Part shown: piece by piece, positions 8,440 through 16,881 of the stretch | Layout: every line of letters begins with the position of its first letter | How positions within the stretch are numbered: position 1 is the stretch's first letter | Source: Robiginitalea sp. SC105 | GTDB taxonomy: Bacteria > Bacteroidota > Bacteroidia > Flavobacteriales > Flavobacteriaceae | Assembly: GCF_014243345.1 (NCBI RefSeq) | Contig: NZ_JACLZF010000001.1 | Coordinates: 992,001 to 1,056,000 of the forward strand | Length of the DNA stretch: 64,000 nt | Direction of reading: 5' to 3' | Notes under the pieces: generated by a model | What the model was told of the DNA's origin: nothing | What the model saw: the letters and a program-made list of their open reading frames with translations, nothing else | Database searches by the model: none | Position numbers and translations under genes: made by a program

Positions 8440-8684
8440 GGGTTATCGGATTTTCGGTAAAACGCGTTTTCCTCCACTACCAATGTTGTCAATTCCACGG
8501 TATGCCCGTCGGGATCCGTAGTATAAACGGACTTGCCGGCCAGCATAAAAATGGGGAAGTCCCGCCATTCGGGCAACTGGTATTTTTCGAGGCCAAGCAC
8601 CTTCGCGTACCAGGCAGCGGAGGCCTCCAGGTTTGCCACCCGGATGGCCACGTGGTCCAGGAAATCTATTTTAAATGGTTCCAT
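8436..8684 (-). pseudogene. VOC (glyoxalase-like) protein with a large internal in-frame deletion
   Basis: The 82-residue product starts like a full VOC enzyme (FLDHVAIRVANLEASAAWY, then FPIFMLAGKS) and ends like one (VYTTDPDGHTVELTTL). The roughly 50-60 residues that normally join these parts are missing: the fusion SVYTTDPDGH jumps from the end of the first beta-alpha-beta module to the last strands of the second. A VOC domain needs both modules to form its metal-binding barrel. One ligand-like His near the start and one Glu near the end remain, but the fold should be broken unless the protein pairs with itself. The ATG at 8684 is used. The stop overlaps the next gene. The frame is intact, so expression is possible. 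Confidence 0.65.
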
Positions 8685-8735
8685 GGGTAACAATTCCTGT
8701 AAAACGCACAAAGTTTTCCAACCGTTCCTTCCGGT

Positions 8736-8882
8736 CTAACGCGAGAGTAGCCACCGGACCCGGTCGTTGGATAAAAGGTAATGGAAAAATGTGATTAGGC
8801 CGAAAATCAGGCCGCACTTTGGCCAGCCCATTTCGAAGGAGCACCAGGTAGCAAAGGCAAATATCAGTAGCTTCAGCAGCAA
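8736..8882 (-). other. Possible short membrane ORF without an ATG
   Basis: A 48-codon frame reading LLKLLIFAFATWCSFEMGWPKCGL and ending HYLLSNDRVRWLLSR looks like a small two-helix membrane protein, but only a TTG (8882) or CTG can start it. The next in-frame ATG falls inside the protein, before GWPKCG. It fills the gap between the permease and the VOC remnant and could be a decayed gene. Support is weak. Confidence 0.25.
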
Positions 8883-8944
8883 GCGGATGGCCCTGCTTGG
8901 ATAACAGGTGGTTTTTCAAAGGCGTCGGAAATACAGGTGCGGGC

Positions 8945-10168
8945 TCAGGGTGCGATCAGTTTGATTGCCAACCCCCCGGCCAGCCAAATGTAGCATATAA
9001 AGGCGATCCATTTCAGCGTTTTTTCCAGCAGGGGGCTCTTCGGGGCCATCTCTTTGTGGTGGCTGACGTCCCGGCCTTTCAGGAACCCGAAGTAGAGAAG
9101 CGCCCCGGTCACCAGCAGAAACGCCATATTCAGGAACAGGGTGTAGTCCACCTTGAAGAACTCCCGGCTTTCCAGCTTATCTTCGGGCAGCCCCGGCAGC
9201 ATGTCAAAGAAGTCAAAGCCGTAATGGAGCAGGAGGGAAGTGGCCACCAGCGAAATGAAGAGGAGGAGCAGGATAAACAAGGACATCCGCCAGCCGTAGT
9301 ATCGGGCATTGATCCGAAGTACCGGGAATACGACCAGATCGCTGAAGATAAAAGCCATCACCCCCGCAAAGCTGACACCCTTGCCGTAAAGCAGCGCCGC
9401 CAGCGGGATATTCCCCATGGATCCTATAAAAGTCAGGAAGGCGGCCAGGGGTCCGGCAATTACGTGCTCCAGCAGCGTAAAGAAACTGTAGTCCTGCACC
9501 CCGGGCCCGGTGTGGATGAAGAGGGTCTGGAAGAACGAATCCGGGACAAAGGCCGCTACAAGTCCGGCAATCGTAAAGCCGATGGTGACGTCTTTCCACA
9601 CCATCTTCCACTCCATCGCATACTGCTTGCCTACTTTCGCCCAGCTTTCGTCCGATCGCAACTTTTGCAGGGCCGGCTTGCTGCCTTCTTCATGCGATTT
9701 CCCTGCCCGTTCCAGGTTTTCGCGCGCTTTTTGCACGAGTTTCCGGGGGTTGATGATCCGGATCAGGCCCCAGCTGCAAAGGATCAGCAGCAGACCGCCC
9801 AGGTATTCCCCGGCCACGAACTGCCAACCCATGAATATTGCGATCACGATCCCGAGTTCGATGACCAGGTTGGTGGAGGCCAGCAAAAATGCGATGGAAG
9901 AGGCAAAACTGGCGCCTTTTTTAAAAAGCGATTTGGAGGTGGCCAGGGCCGAAAAGCTGCAGGAGCTGCTGATAAAACCGAAGAAGGTCCCCAGCATCAT
10001 GCTCTTGCCCCCGGCATCCCCCATGGATCGCTGCATCTGTTTTTCCGTTACGAAAATCTGGATCATCGAACTGATGGCATAGCCGAGGATAAAGGCCCAG
10101 AGGGCCATCCAGAAAAACCCCACGCTGGTGGTGGCTGCCTGGGCCCATTTGTTGAAAAATTCATTCAT
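8945..10168 (-). CDS. Permease of the ArsP/DUF318 family
   Basis: A 407-residue polytopic membrane protein from the ATG at 10168. The two halves each carry about four or five helices, and the family signatures are visible: FFGFISSSCSFSALATSKSLFKKG (first half, with the Ser/Cys-rich loop), ASTNLVIELGIVI, then in the second half FIGSMGNIPLAALLYGKGVSFAG and FSDLVVFPVLRINARYYG. A charged linker of about 60 residues (RKLVQKARENLERAGKSHEEG) joins them. The family includes ArsP exporters of organoarsenicals and other COG0701 permeases, but the substrate cannot be read from sequence. A 17-bp palindrome lies about 30 bp upstream of the start, and a P-type cation ATPase is encoded upstream, consistent with metal or metalloid handling. 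Confidence 0.82.
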   Translation of the reverse strand: MNEFFNKWAQAATTSVGFFWMALWAFILGYAISSMIQIFVTEKQMQRSMGDAGGKSMMLGTFFGFISSSCSFSALATSKSLFKKGASFASSIAFLLASTNLVIELGIVIAIFMGWQFVAGEYLGGLLLILCSWGLIRIINPRKLVQKARENLERAGKSHEEGSKPALQKLRSDESWAKVGKQYAMEWKMVWKDVTIGFTIAGLVAAFVPDSFFQTLFIHTGPGVQDYSFFTLLEHVIAGPLAAFLTFIGSMGNIPLAALLYGKGVSFAGVMAFIFSDLVVFPVLRINARYYGWRMSLFILLLLFISLVATSLLLHYGFDFFDMLPGLPEDKLESREFFKVDYTLFLNMAFLLVTGALLYFGFLKGRDVSHHKEMAPKSPLLEKTLKWIAFICYIWLAGGLAIKLIAP

Positions 10169-10199
10169 GTGACTATCATATCTGTAAGGGAGCAACGGC

Positions 10200-10216
10200 G
10201 TAAGAGCGGCTCTTAC
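10200..10216. promoter_or_regulatory. Palindromic operator-like site upstream of the permease
   Basis: GTAAGAGC-G-GCTCTTAC: perfect 8-bp arms around one central base, 32 bp ahead of the permease start codon on the minus strand. There is no T-tract after either arm, so an operator is more likely than a terminator. No regulator gene is next to it. Confidence 0.45.
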
Positions 10217-10251
10217 AGGAACTTAATGCAACAGGCGGAGCCGGATGTGCG

Positions 10252-10389
10252 TTAATCCAAAGGATCCTGACCCGAAAGGTTTCGGAAGCCGGTTACTGAG
10301 CAGACCCGGATAATCACGCCCGGGACGGAGAAAATCCCGCCCCCCACCATACCGCCCACGGCCATGGACCAGGTGGCGTTGAAACTCAT
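10252..10389 (-). pseudogene. N-terminal remnant of an APC-family amino-acid permease
   Basis: The 45-residue frame MSFNATWSMAVGGMVGGGIF followed by SVPGVIIRV is the first transmembrane segment of an APC amino-acid permease, with the conserved GGMVGGGIFS helix break. After about residue 30 the sequence stops looking like a transporter (CSVTGFRNLSGQDPLD) and ends at a stop; intact relatives have more than 400 residues. It begins 4 bp after the ATPase stop, so it was probably once co-transcribed with it. A deletion that removed the rest is the simplest explanation. Confidence 0.7.
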
Positions 10390-10393
10390 TTTC

Positions 10394-12889
10394 TCACTTG
10401 TCATGGACAGCCGGTTTTGATTGTGCTATTTTAAGACCTTCCAGGACCAGAAGCATTGCGGTTGCGGCAATGGCTGAGACCACAAAATGCGACATCCCCG
10501 GGTTTTCAAAACGGAACACATCGCGCAAATAGGGAATTTCAAAAACGGCAACCAACATGACCAGCGCTACACAAAAGATGACCCAGAGCGTAATGTTCCG
10601 CTCCAACAATACGGCAAGCACATTTCGGGTCCTGGAGAGGGTTGTCAGGATCAGGAACAGGTTGCCGATGATCAGGGATGAAAATGTGATGGCCCGGATC
10701 TCCCCCGCCGTATGCCCCTCATAAATTACAAAAAAGTACACAGCCATTACCGTGGCCAGCAGCAATAACCCCAACAGGGTACTTCGTAAAATACTCCTGT
10801 ACCCGAAGAATCGCTCTTTAGGGTCCCGGGGTTTTCTTTTCATGATTCCGATTTCTTCCTTTTCTGATTCAAATGCCACCGAACACGCCGGGTCAATGAT
10901 CAGTTCCATAAAGACGATATGAAGGGGCATCATCAAAATGGGAAGGGCAGGGAAAAAGGCGGGTAACAAGGTGAGCCCGATTATGGGAATGTGGATTGCA
11001 ATAATGTAACCCATCGCCTTTTGCAGGTTGTCATAGATCCTTCGGCCCGACCGGATCGCAGATACAATGGAACTGAAATTATCATCCAGCAAAACCAGGG
11101 CAGACGCCTCCCGGGCAACATCGGTGCCCTTTGCCCCCATCGCAATGCCGATATCAGCCATCTTAAGCGCAGGGGCGTCATTCACCCCATCCCCTGTCAT
11201 TGCGACAATTTCGCCGTTCGCCTTGAGGGCTTTGATTATCTGGAGCTTCTGCTCGGGGACGATCCGGGCAAAAATGTTGACGGATTTGATTTTTTCGGCC
11301 ACTTGCGCTTCATCCATTTTCTGCAGGTCGGCACCAGTGAGGATTTCGCCATCGGCTTTCAAGCCCGCCTGCCTGGCGATGCCCCTGGCCGTTGACGGAA
11401 AGTCCCCGGTAATCATAACCACCTTGATGCCGGCAGCCTGGCATTCCCGGACAGCCTCAGGCACCTCAGGGCGAATGGGGTCCTCAAAGCCGAGAAATCC
11501 CAAAAATTCAAATTCAAATCCTTCCTGGGCATCCGGCAGGCTTTCACGGGTGCAATCAGCTCTGGCCACTGCCAGTAACCGTTGGCCCAGAGCTGCCAAT
11601 TCCCCGGCCTTGTTAAGTAAATCCGCTTGTTTATCAGGGGGAACATTGCACAACATCAGAACGGTTTCGGGTGCACCCTTGCAGCAGGCAAGGCATCTGC
11701 CGTCTTCGAGGAGTACCACCCGGGTCAGCGAGAACAGGTCCTTCCGAAGGGGGTATTCCTTCAGCAATTTGCGTTTTTCGCCCTTATACCCCAGAATTTC
11801 CTCATAAGCCTCATGGATTGCTTTTTCCATCGGGTCTGCAGGTGCCGGCTGACATGCATGGAGGGAAGTTTCCAAAAGGTCATTGACCTGGCCGTTGTGC
11901 TCCCTGAAGCCGGATTTTCGCAACAGCGTACCCCGCCAAAACAACGCGGCAACTTCCATGGTATTTTGGGTAATGGTTCCGGTCTTGTCGCTGCACAAAA
12001 CCGTAGCCGAACCCAGGGTTTCAATTGCCGTGGGCTTCCGCGTAAGGACATGCTTTTGAGACAAGCGCCAGGATCCGATGGCCAGAAATACGGTAAGCAC
12101 AACGGGAAACTCTTCCGGAAGCATGGCCATGGCCGTGGCGAGCCCATGCAGCAGGGATTGCAACAGGTCCCCCCTACTGAAATAAAATGCCGCGACTACT
12201 GCACAACTCAAGACAATTCCAGCGACAAAGAGTTTTTTTATCAATGATTGGGTTTCAACTTGTAACTGCGTCTGGTCCTTTTCAATTTGCTGAAGTGAGC
12301 TTCCGATAGTACCGTATTCCGTATGAATACCCGTTCCGGAAACCAGCATGATCCCATCGCCCTGTACCACCAGGGTACCACTGAAAACCCGGCTTTTCTC
12401 CGGGTTTCCTTTTTGAATCGATTTACCAACGGGAAGGGATTCACCTGTTAACAGCGATTCATCGACGGTCAGGTTGTTGCTTTCGACCAATTGACCATCC
12501 GCGGGGATCCTGTCACCCTCGCCAAGTACGACCACATCCCCGGGGACTACCTCCCGCCCGGCTATTCGCTGGCGCTTACCGTCCCGCACGACCAGGGCCC
12601 TGGGCGAAGCAAGTTGCTTCAGGGCTTCCAGTGCTTTTTCGGTTTTCTGATGCTGGTAGAATGTGATGAAAACGATTACAAGGACCCAGCACAACAGCAG
12701 AAAACCTTCGGAATAATCCCCAAGGATCATATAGAGTCCCCCGCAACCCATGAGCAGAATGAACATGGGTTCCTTAACCACTTCGATTGCGATATGCAGG
12801 AGATTTTTGGACGAAGAGGCGGGAAGCTCATTATATCCGAATTTTCGGATCCTGTTGGCAACTTCATCTCTGGAAAGTCCCTGCAGCAT
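10394..12889 (-). CDS. Cation-translocating P-type ATPase (P2 / Ca2+-ATPase-like)
   Basis: An 831-residue P-type pump. Parts in order: a short N-terminal cation-ATPase segment (LSRDEVANRIRKFGYNELP), helices M1-M2, the actuator motif TGES (in LLTGESLPVGK), M3-M4 with MLPEEFP, the phosphorylation site CSDKTGTITQNTM, the nucleotide domain with KGAPE, the hinge TGDGVNDAPALKMADIGIAMG, and C-terminal helices M5-M10. MLPEEFP in M4 and FMELIIDPACSVAFE in M6 differ from the classic SERCA PEGLP and NxxTDxxPA, so the ion is uncertain. There is no heavy-metal domain or CPC motif, which argues against Cu/Zn/Cd pumps. The gene runs into the APC permease remnant. Confidence 0.92.
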   Translation of the reverse strand: MLQGLSRDEVANRIRKFGYNELPASSSKNLLHIAIEVVKEPMFILLMGCGGLYMILGDYSEGFLLLCWVLVIVFITFYQHQKTEKALEALKQLASPRALVVRDGKRQRIAGREVVPGDVVVLGEGDRIPADGQLVESNNLTVDESLLTGESLPVGKSIQKGNPEKSRVFSGTLVVQGDGIMLVSGTGIHTEYGTIGSSLQQIEKDQTQLQVETQSLIKKLFVAGIVLSCAVVAAFYFSRGDLLQSLLHGLATAMAMLPEEFPVVLTVFLAIGSWRLSQKHVLTRKPTAIETLGSATVLCSDKTGTITQNTMEVAALFWRGTLLRKSGFREHNGQVNDLLETSLHACQPAPADPMEKAIHEAYEEILGYKGEKRKLLKEYPLRKDLFSLTRVVLLEDGRCLACCKGAPETVLMLCNVPPDKQADLLNKAGELAALGQRLLAVARADCTRESLPDAQEGFEFEFLGFLGFEDPIRPEVPEAVRECQAAGIKVVMITGDFPSTARGIARQAGLKADGEILTGADLQKMDEAQVAEKIKSVNIFARIVPEQKLQIIKALKANGEIVAMTGDGVNDAPALKMADIGIAMGAKGTDVAREASALVLLDDNFSSIVSAIRSGRRIYDNLQKAMGYIIAIHIPIIGLTLLPAFFPALPILMMPLHIVFMELIIDPACSVAFESEKEEIGIMKRKPRDPKERFFGYRSILRSTLLGLLLLATVMAVYFFVIYEGHTAGEIRAITFSSLIIGNLFLILTTLSRTRNVLAVLLERNITLWVIFCVALVMLVAVFEIPYLRDVFRFENPGMSHFVVSAIAATAMLLVLEGLKIAQSKPAVHDK

Positions 12890-12984
12890 GGTATTGGGTT
12901 CAGGTGGTTTTAGTATCTGGGCAAAATTTTTCCGGAACCTTCTTCAGCAGGAACACCCTGGAAGGAAGCACGGCTGTCCTTCAG

Positions 12985-14262
12985 TTACCTCAGGGTCATT
13001 CGGCCCAGCATTTCCCCCATTAAAAGATGTTCAAAGGAGTCATCCCCGGACTGTCGGGGTGCATCGAGCGTGAAATCGACTTTATCCTGGAACACCATGA
13101 TGAAGTCGGAACCCCCAAAGGCAAAATTACCGAGCATATCTCCTTTTTTTACCTGTGTTCCGGGTTTCAGGCCGGGTTCAAAATTAATGGACCCCACTGC
13201 TACCATGCCTATAGGGAGCAGGGCAACCAGGCCGTACTCCCCCGTATCGACAATGACACAACCCCTGGTTTCCACCATTTGCCATCCCAGGGAGGACGGG
13301 TCAAAGGCATAGCGCTGGTTCTCCGAATCCCACCATAATTTTCCCCCGGTAGGATTAATCCCCTGGATGGTCCGTATCTCCCGGATAGTACCGCCAACGG
13401 GAAAGTGGTACCGGTGATAATCATTGGTGTTGAGAAAGGAATGTGTGAAAGTGCCGTTTGCAAATGCATCTTTGTACGCACTGTCCTCACCGAGCAGGGC
13501 TGGAATGGATCTGAGGGTGGCCGATTTTACAACAACACCCTGGTCGGCAACAATCATGGACCTGTCGTCAATGGCCCAGGCCCCCTGGGGCTGGGAATCC
13601 GCAAAAGAGACCACAACGGAAGGGTCTTCCGGGGCCGCAATTGGGCGCATTTCGGGAGATTTTAAATGGCGGGAAAAGAAATCATTGAATGTATCCCAGT
13701 TTGCCGGGTCCTCATACCATCCCTTTTGCAAACCAAAGGCAGTATCCTTCAATGCCATTTGGTAATACTGCTCGTTCCAGGAATCCGGTGTATCCAGGAA
13801 ACTGCCCCAGGACCTGCTGAAGGTGACCAGCCATGAGGCAATCGGGTCGGCATACTGAAGCGAATTATGGAAATACCCCTTGCCTTCCAGTTCGGGCAGG
13901 GGTTGGTCCAGCAGAAAGTAAAAGCTGCCCAGGCTCTGGAACATGTGGTCAAATATCTCCGGATAATCCGGTTTTTTGATGAGTGCCCAGGGCATGGCGG
14001 ATTCACAGTACGAAACAAAGTCAAGATACTCCTCCAGGTTCTGGGCGGGATTTGTTTTCCGGTCCGGGTTTACCGCCTTCGCTTTGGCAATGGATGCCAC
14101 CAGCAGGGCTTTTGCCTCTGGGTCATTTTCCAGGATTTGGATCAATTCCTGGGTGGCAACCCCGAATTCTTTTTCCTGTTTGGGCTCCTTCCCGGCACAC
14201 GCCATCAACAGAGACACGAGCAACAGGACACCCAAATAGTTAATAATTCCGATTGGTTTCAT
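12985..14262 (-). CDS. Phosphatidylserine decarboxylase-family lipoprotein (PsiD-like)
   Basis: A 425-residue protein with a lipobox signal (LLVSLLMACAG; Cys22) followed by an N-terminal helical part and a C-terminal PSD domain. Family motifs are FNDFFSRHLK (about 214-223), HSFLNTNDYHRYHFPVGG (near 285-300) and the processing region GNFAFGGSDFIMVFQ near the C-terminus. PSD enzymes cleave themselves before a Ser to form a pyruvoyl cofactor. The Ser of FGGSD is present, but the usual LGST is altered, as in the PsiD-like amino-acid decarboxylase branch. That resemblance and the lipid anchor suggest an extracytoplasmic decarboxylase rather than membrane-lipid synthesis. The substrate is unknown. 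It lies 14 bp after a methyltransferase gene on the same strand and is probably co-transcribed with it. Confidence 0.82.
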   Translation of the reverse strand: MKPIGIINYLGVLLLVSLLMACAGKEPKQEKEFGVATQELIQILENDPEAKALLVASIAKAKAVNPDRKTNPAQNLEEYLDFVSYCESAMPWALIKKPDYPEIFDHMFQSLGSFYFLLDQPLPELEGKGYFHNSLQYADPIASWLVTFSRSWGSFLDTPDSWNEQYYQMALKDTAFGLQKGWYEDPANWDTFNDFFSRHLKSPEMRPIAAPEDPSVVVSFADSQPQGAWAIDDRSMIVADQGVVVKSATLRSIPALLGEDSAYKDAFANGTFTHSFLNTNDYHRYHFPVGGTIREIRTIQGINPTGGKLWWDSENQRYAFDPSSLGWQMVETRGCVIVDTGEYGLVALLPIGMVAVGSINFEPGLKPGTQVKKGDMLGNFAFGGSDFIMVFQDKVDFTLDAPRQSGDDSFEHLLMGEMLGRMTLR

Positions 14263-14276
14263 AGTTGTTCTTTTTG

Positions 14277-14921
14277 TTATTTGTCCTTCCCGGGCTCTTC
14301 AGGTCGTTTGATAAAACTACAGAACAGATAATTCTGAATGGATTCGGAAGGGGTCCGGTGGTCCACGGTCCTGCAATGCACCTTTTCAAACGAATTACTC
14401 AGGAGCTTAACGAGGGAATCCTCCGAATACTGGTGAATCCTGATCCCGCTGCATTTTTCCGGTCCGGCCGTCGAAAAGGTTCCTATTACCAGGTGCCCAT
14501 TGGGAACCACACCCTTTTCGGCAGCGGCTATGTAGCTTGCGATTTCCTTCTCTTCCGTCAGGAAGTGGAAGGCTGCCCGGTCGTGCCAGAGGTCGTACGC
14601 CTCCGGGGGGTCGAAAACGGCCGCATCGGCAACGATCCATTTTACCTTATCTGCCTGCTCGCCAAGGCGCCTTTTGGCACGGATGATCGCATTTTCGGAA
14701 ATATCCAGGACCGTAATATCCCGATACCCCAGCTCCAGCAGGTGGTCCACCAGCAGGCTGTCGCCCCCGCCGACATCGATGATGCGGGCCGTTTTTGGCA
14801 GGCCGCATGTTGCGATAAGCGCCAGAGAGGTTTCAGGCCTGGGCTGGTACCAGCCGACTTCGTCCAGGGCCTTTGTCTGGTAAATATTTTCCCAGTGTTT
14901 TTTTCTGTCGAATTTTTCCAT
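14277..14921 (-). CDS. Class I SAM-dependent methyltransferase
   Basis: A 214-residue cytoplasmic methyltransferase. WENIYQTKALDEVGWYQPRPETSL opens the protein, followed by SAM motif I IIDVGGGDSLLVDHLL (about 57-72), motif II DITVLDISENAI, KVKWIVADAAVFDPPEAYDLWHDRAAFHFL and a final HIVIGTF-like strand. The WYQ and WHDRAAFHFL segments are typical of the TehB/trans-aconitate-like small-molecule methyltransferases common in bacteria. The substrate is not evident. Its stop is 14 bp from the start of the PSD-like gene, suggesting an operon in which a small acid or amine could be decarboxylated and methylated; that link is inference. Confidence 0.85.
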   Translation of the reverse strand: MEKFDRKKHWENIYQTKALDEVGWYQPRPETSLALIATCGLPKTARIIDVGGGDSLLVDHLLELGYRDITVLDISENAIIRAKRRLGEQADKVKWIVADAAVFDPPEAYDLWHDRAAFHFLTEEKEIASYIAAAEKGVVPNGHLVIGTFSTAGPEKCSGIRIHQYSEDSLVKLLSNSFEKVHCRTVDHRTPSESIQNYLFCSFIKRPEEPGKDK

Positions 14922-15016
14922 AATCGTTTGGATGCCAGAATGCTTTTGGATGTTCGATTCGCTTTTTCATATCCCTGCCATAGGTTGGAATAATAGGGGA
15001 TCGGCAGGCAACTGAA

Positions 15017-16726
15017 TTACCGGGCGTACACTGTGACGCCCTCTTTGATGGTTTCCATTACCTGTATGTCTTTGATTTCCTCCACGGCCACTTTTAATGG
15101 ATTGCGGTCCAGGATCACCAGGTCCGCCATTTTCCCAGCTTCCAGTGTGCCTTTGCGATCCTCCTCAAAATGCTGGTAGGCGCTCCAGTCCGTAATCGCT
15201 TTCAGGGCCTCGTAGGGGGTCAGCCGCTCTTTTTCCCCAATGATGGCGCCGGACCGGGAGGTACGGCTCACTGCGGTCCAGACCACCCGCATCAGGTTGG
15301 GCAGGGCAACAGGGGCATCCGTGTGGATGGTTACCCTCAGGCCTTTGTCCAGGGCGGTCCTTACGGGGCTTATCTGGTTGCCCAATCCCTCCCCGATGAG
15401 CTGTTTGTGCCAGTCGCCCCAGTAAAATGTATGGAGGGGGAAGAGGGAGGCGATTACCGACAATTCCCCGAAGGCATCCAACTGGTCTTTCCGTACATAC
15501 TGACCGTGGATCAGGACAAACCGCCGGTCTTCCATCCCGTATTTTTCGGCCAGGGGTTCCAGGGTGCGGATCATCTGGTCCATGGCCGCATCCCCGTTGG
15601 CATGTGTCAGTGTCTGCCAGTTGTTTTGGAAGGCCTTTTCGTAAATGGCTGTCACTGTTGTATCCTCGGGGATGGCCGGGTAGCCGGCATAATCTTCCGA
15701 TGCGCCATCAGGGGGAATCAGGTAGGGCTCCGTCCGCCAGGCTGTGCGCCCCTGGGGCGACCCGTCCAGGGTCAGCTTCATCCCCCCGATCCTGAAATGG
15801 TTGTCGTAGGAATCGCTGTTCCATTTGGTCCCCATATACCGGTCGGTAAACAGGTAATCCACATAGCTGACCACATCCAGTTTCAGCTGGCCGGCTTCGG
15901 CCATCTGTATGAGCAAGTCGTTGTTTTCCATGGCCCGGCCTTCCTGTGCCGTGGTATAGCCAAAGGACAAAGCCATTTCCTGCCCGGCATCAAAAAACTT
16001 CTGAATGGCTTCAGGCGTTTTCGGGGCAATGGCCTGCAGCATATAGGGAATGGCCGCCAATTCCTCCAGCACGCCATTGGGTTCCATGGATCCGGGTTCG
16101 CGGCGGATGATCCCGCCTTCGGGATCCGGGGTTTCCGCGGTAATCCCCAATACTTCCAGCCCCTTGCTGTTTACGGCGGCAAAGTGGCCGGAGATGTGGA
16201 TGATCATGATCGGAAATTCCGTTGTCACCTGGTCCAGGTCATCCCGTGTGGGAAACCGTTTCTCCTCCAGTACGGAATCGTCGAAACCCGTACCGAAAAT
16301 CCAGCCTGTGAGTTTGCGGTTCTCCGGGGTGTTCCATTCCCTGAGCAATTGGATGATGGTTGGGATGTCCCTGGCCCCGGCATCGGGGGGAGGCAACAAC
16401 TGGGCACCGATGGCCTGACCGGCAAAACTTGTGAAATGTGCATGCCCGTCTATAAAACCAGGCAACAGGGTCCTCCCTTCCAGGGAGACCATTTCGTGAC
16501 CTTTTCCGGCTACTTCCATGGCCTCGCCGGCCTCGCCGACAAAAACAATCTGCCCGTCCCGTTCCACCAGGGCTTCGGCATAGGTCGGGGTATCCCCCTT
16601 CATCGTCAGGATATCGCCGCCATAGTATACCTTGGCTTGGGATACGGCTTCATCGCCCTGGGAATCACCACAGGCAGCCAGTACCATCAGGCAGGGGAGG
16701 ATCAAAAGAAGGCATCTTGTTTTCAT
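15017..16726 (-). CDS. Amidohydrolase lipoprotein, YtcJ-like (amidohydrolase family 3)
   Basis: A 569-residue protein with a lipobox signal (LPCLMVLAACGD; Cys19). The early strand KVYYGGDILTMKGDTPTYAEAL, the metal motif FIDGHAHFTSFAG (HxH), the middle HANGDAAMDQ and RRFVLIHGQYV segments, TIHTDAPVALPN (metal Asp), and the C-terminal EAGKMADLVILDRNPL closing strand are all family hallmarks. The enzyme should sit on the outside of a membrane and hydrolyse an amide or cyclic amide. The substrate cannot be predicted from this family. It is separated by about 95 bp from the methyltransferase gene and is likely its own unit. Confidence 0.9.
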   Translation of the reverse strand: MKTRCLLLILPCLMVLAACGDSQGDEAVSQAKVYYGGDILTMKGDTPTYAEALVERDGQIVFVGEAGEAMEVAGKGHEMVSLEGRTLLPGFIDGHAHFTSFAGQAIGAQLLPPPDAGARDIPTIIQLLREWNTPENRKLTGWIFGTGFDDSVLEEKRFPTRDDLDQVTTEFPIMIIHISGHFAAVNSKGLEVLGITAETPDPEGGIIRREPGSMEPNGVLEELAAIPYMLQAIAPKTPEAIQKFFDAGQEMALSFGYTTAQEGRAMENNDLLIQMAEAGQLKLDVVSYVDYLFTDRYMGTKWNSDSYDNHFRIGGMKLTLDGSPQGRTAWRTEPYLIPPDGASEDYAGYPAIPEDTTVTAIYEKAFQNNWQTLTHANGDAAMDQMIRTLEPLAEKYGMEDRRFVLIHGQYVRKDQLDAFGELSVIASLFPLHTFYWGDWHKQLIGEGLGNQISPVRTALDKGLRVTIHTDAPVALPNLMRVVWTAVSRTSRSGAIIGEKERLTPYEALKAITDWSAYQHFEEDRKGTLEAGKMADLVILDRNPLKVAVEEIKDIQVMETIKEGVTVYAR

Positions 16727-16881
16727 TTGTAATTAGTTAAAAGTTAGAAGTAGCACAGGCGGGTATCCAGCAATGGCATTCCCCTGCGGGATACTATACA
16801 AGTTACGTATTTATTCAAAAATGCGGGGTGTTATTCTGCCTGTTCGGACTATGCGGAATGTCCCCCGAGACCCTTGGGATC

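Noticed and set aside
8897-10255. Long plus-strand open frame opposite the permease gene
   Set aside because: Composition is unlike a protein (His/Gln/Pro-rich), and the minus strand encodes a clear ArsP-type permease.
15170-16732. Long plus-strand frame opposite the amidohydrolase
   Set aside because: Shadow of a conserved enzyme; no family resemblance.
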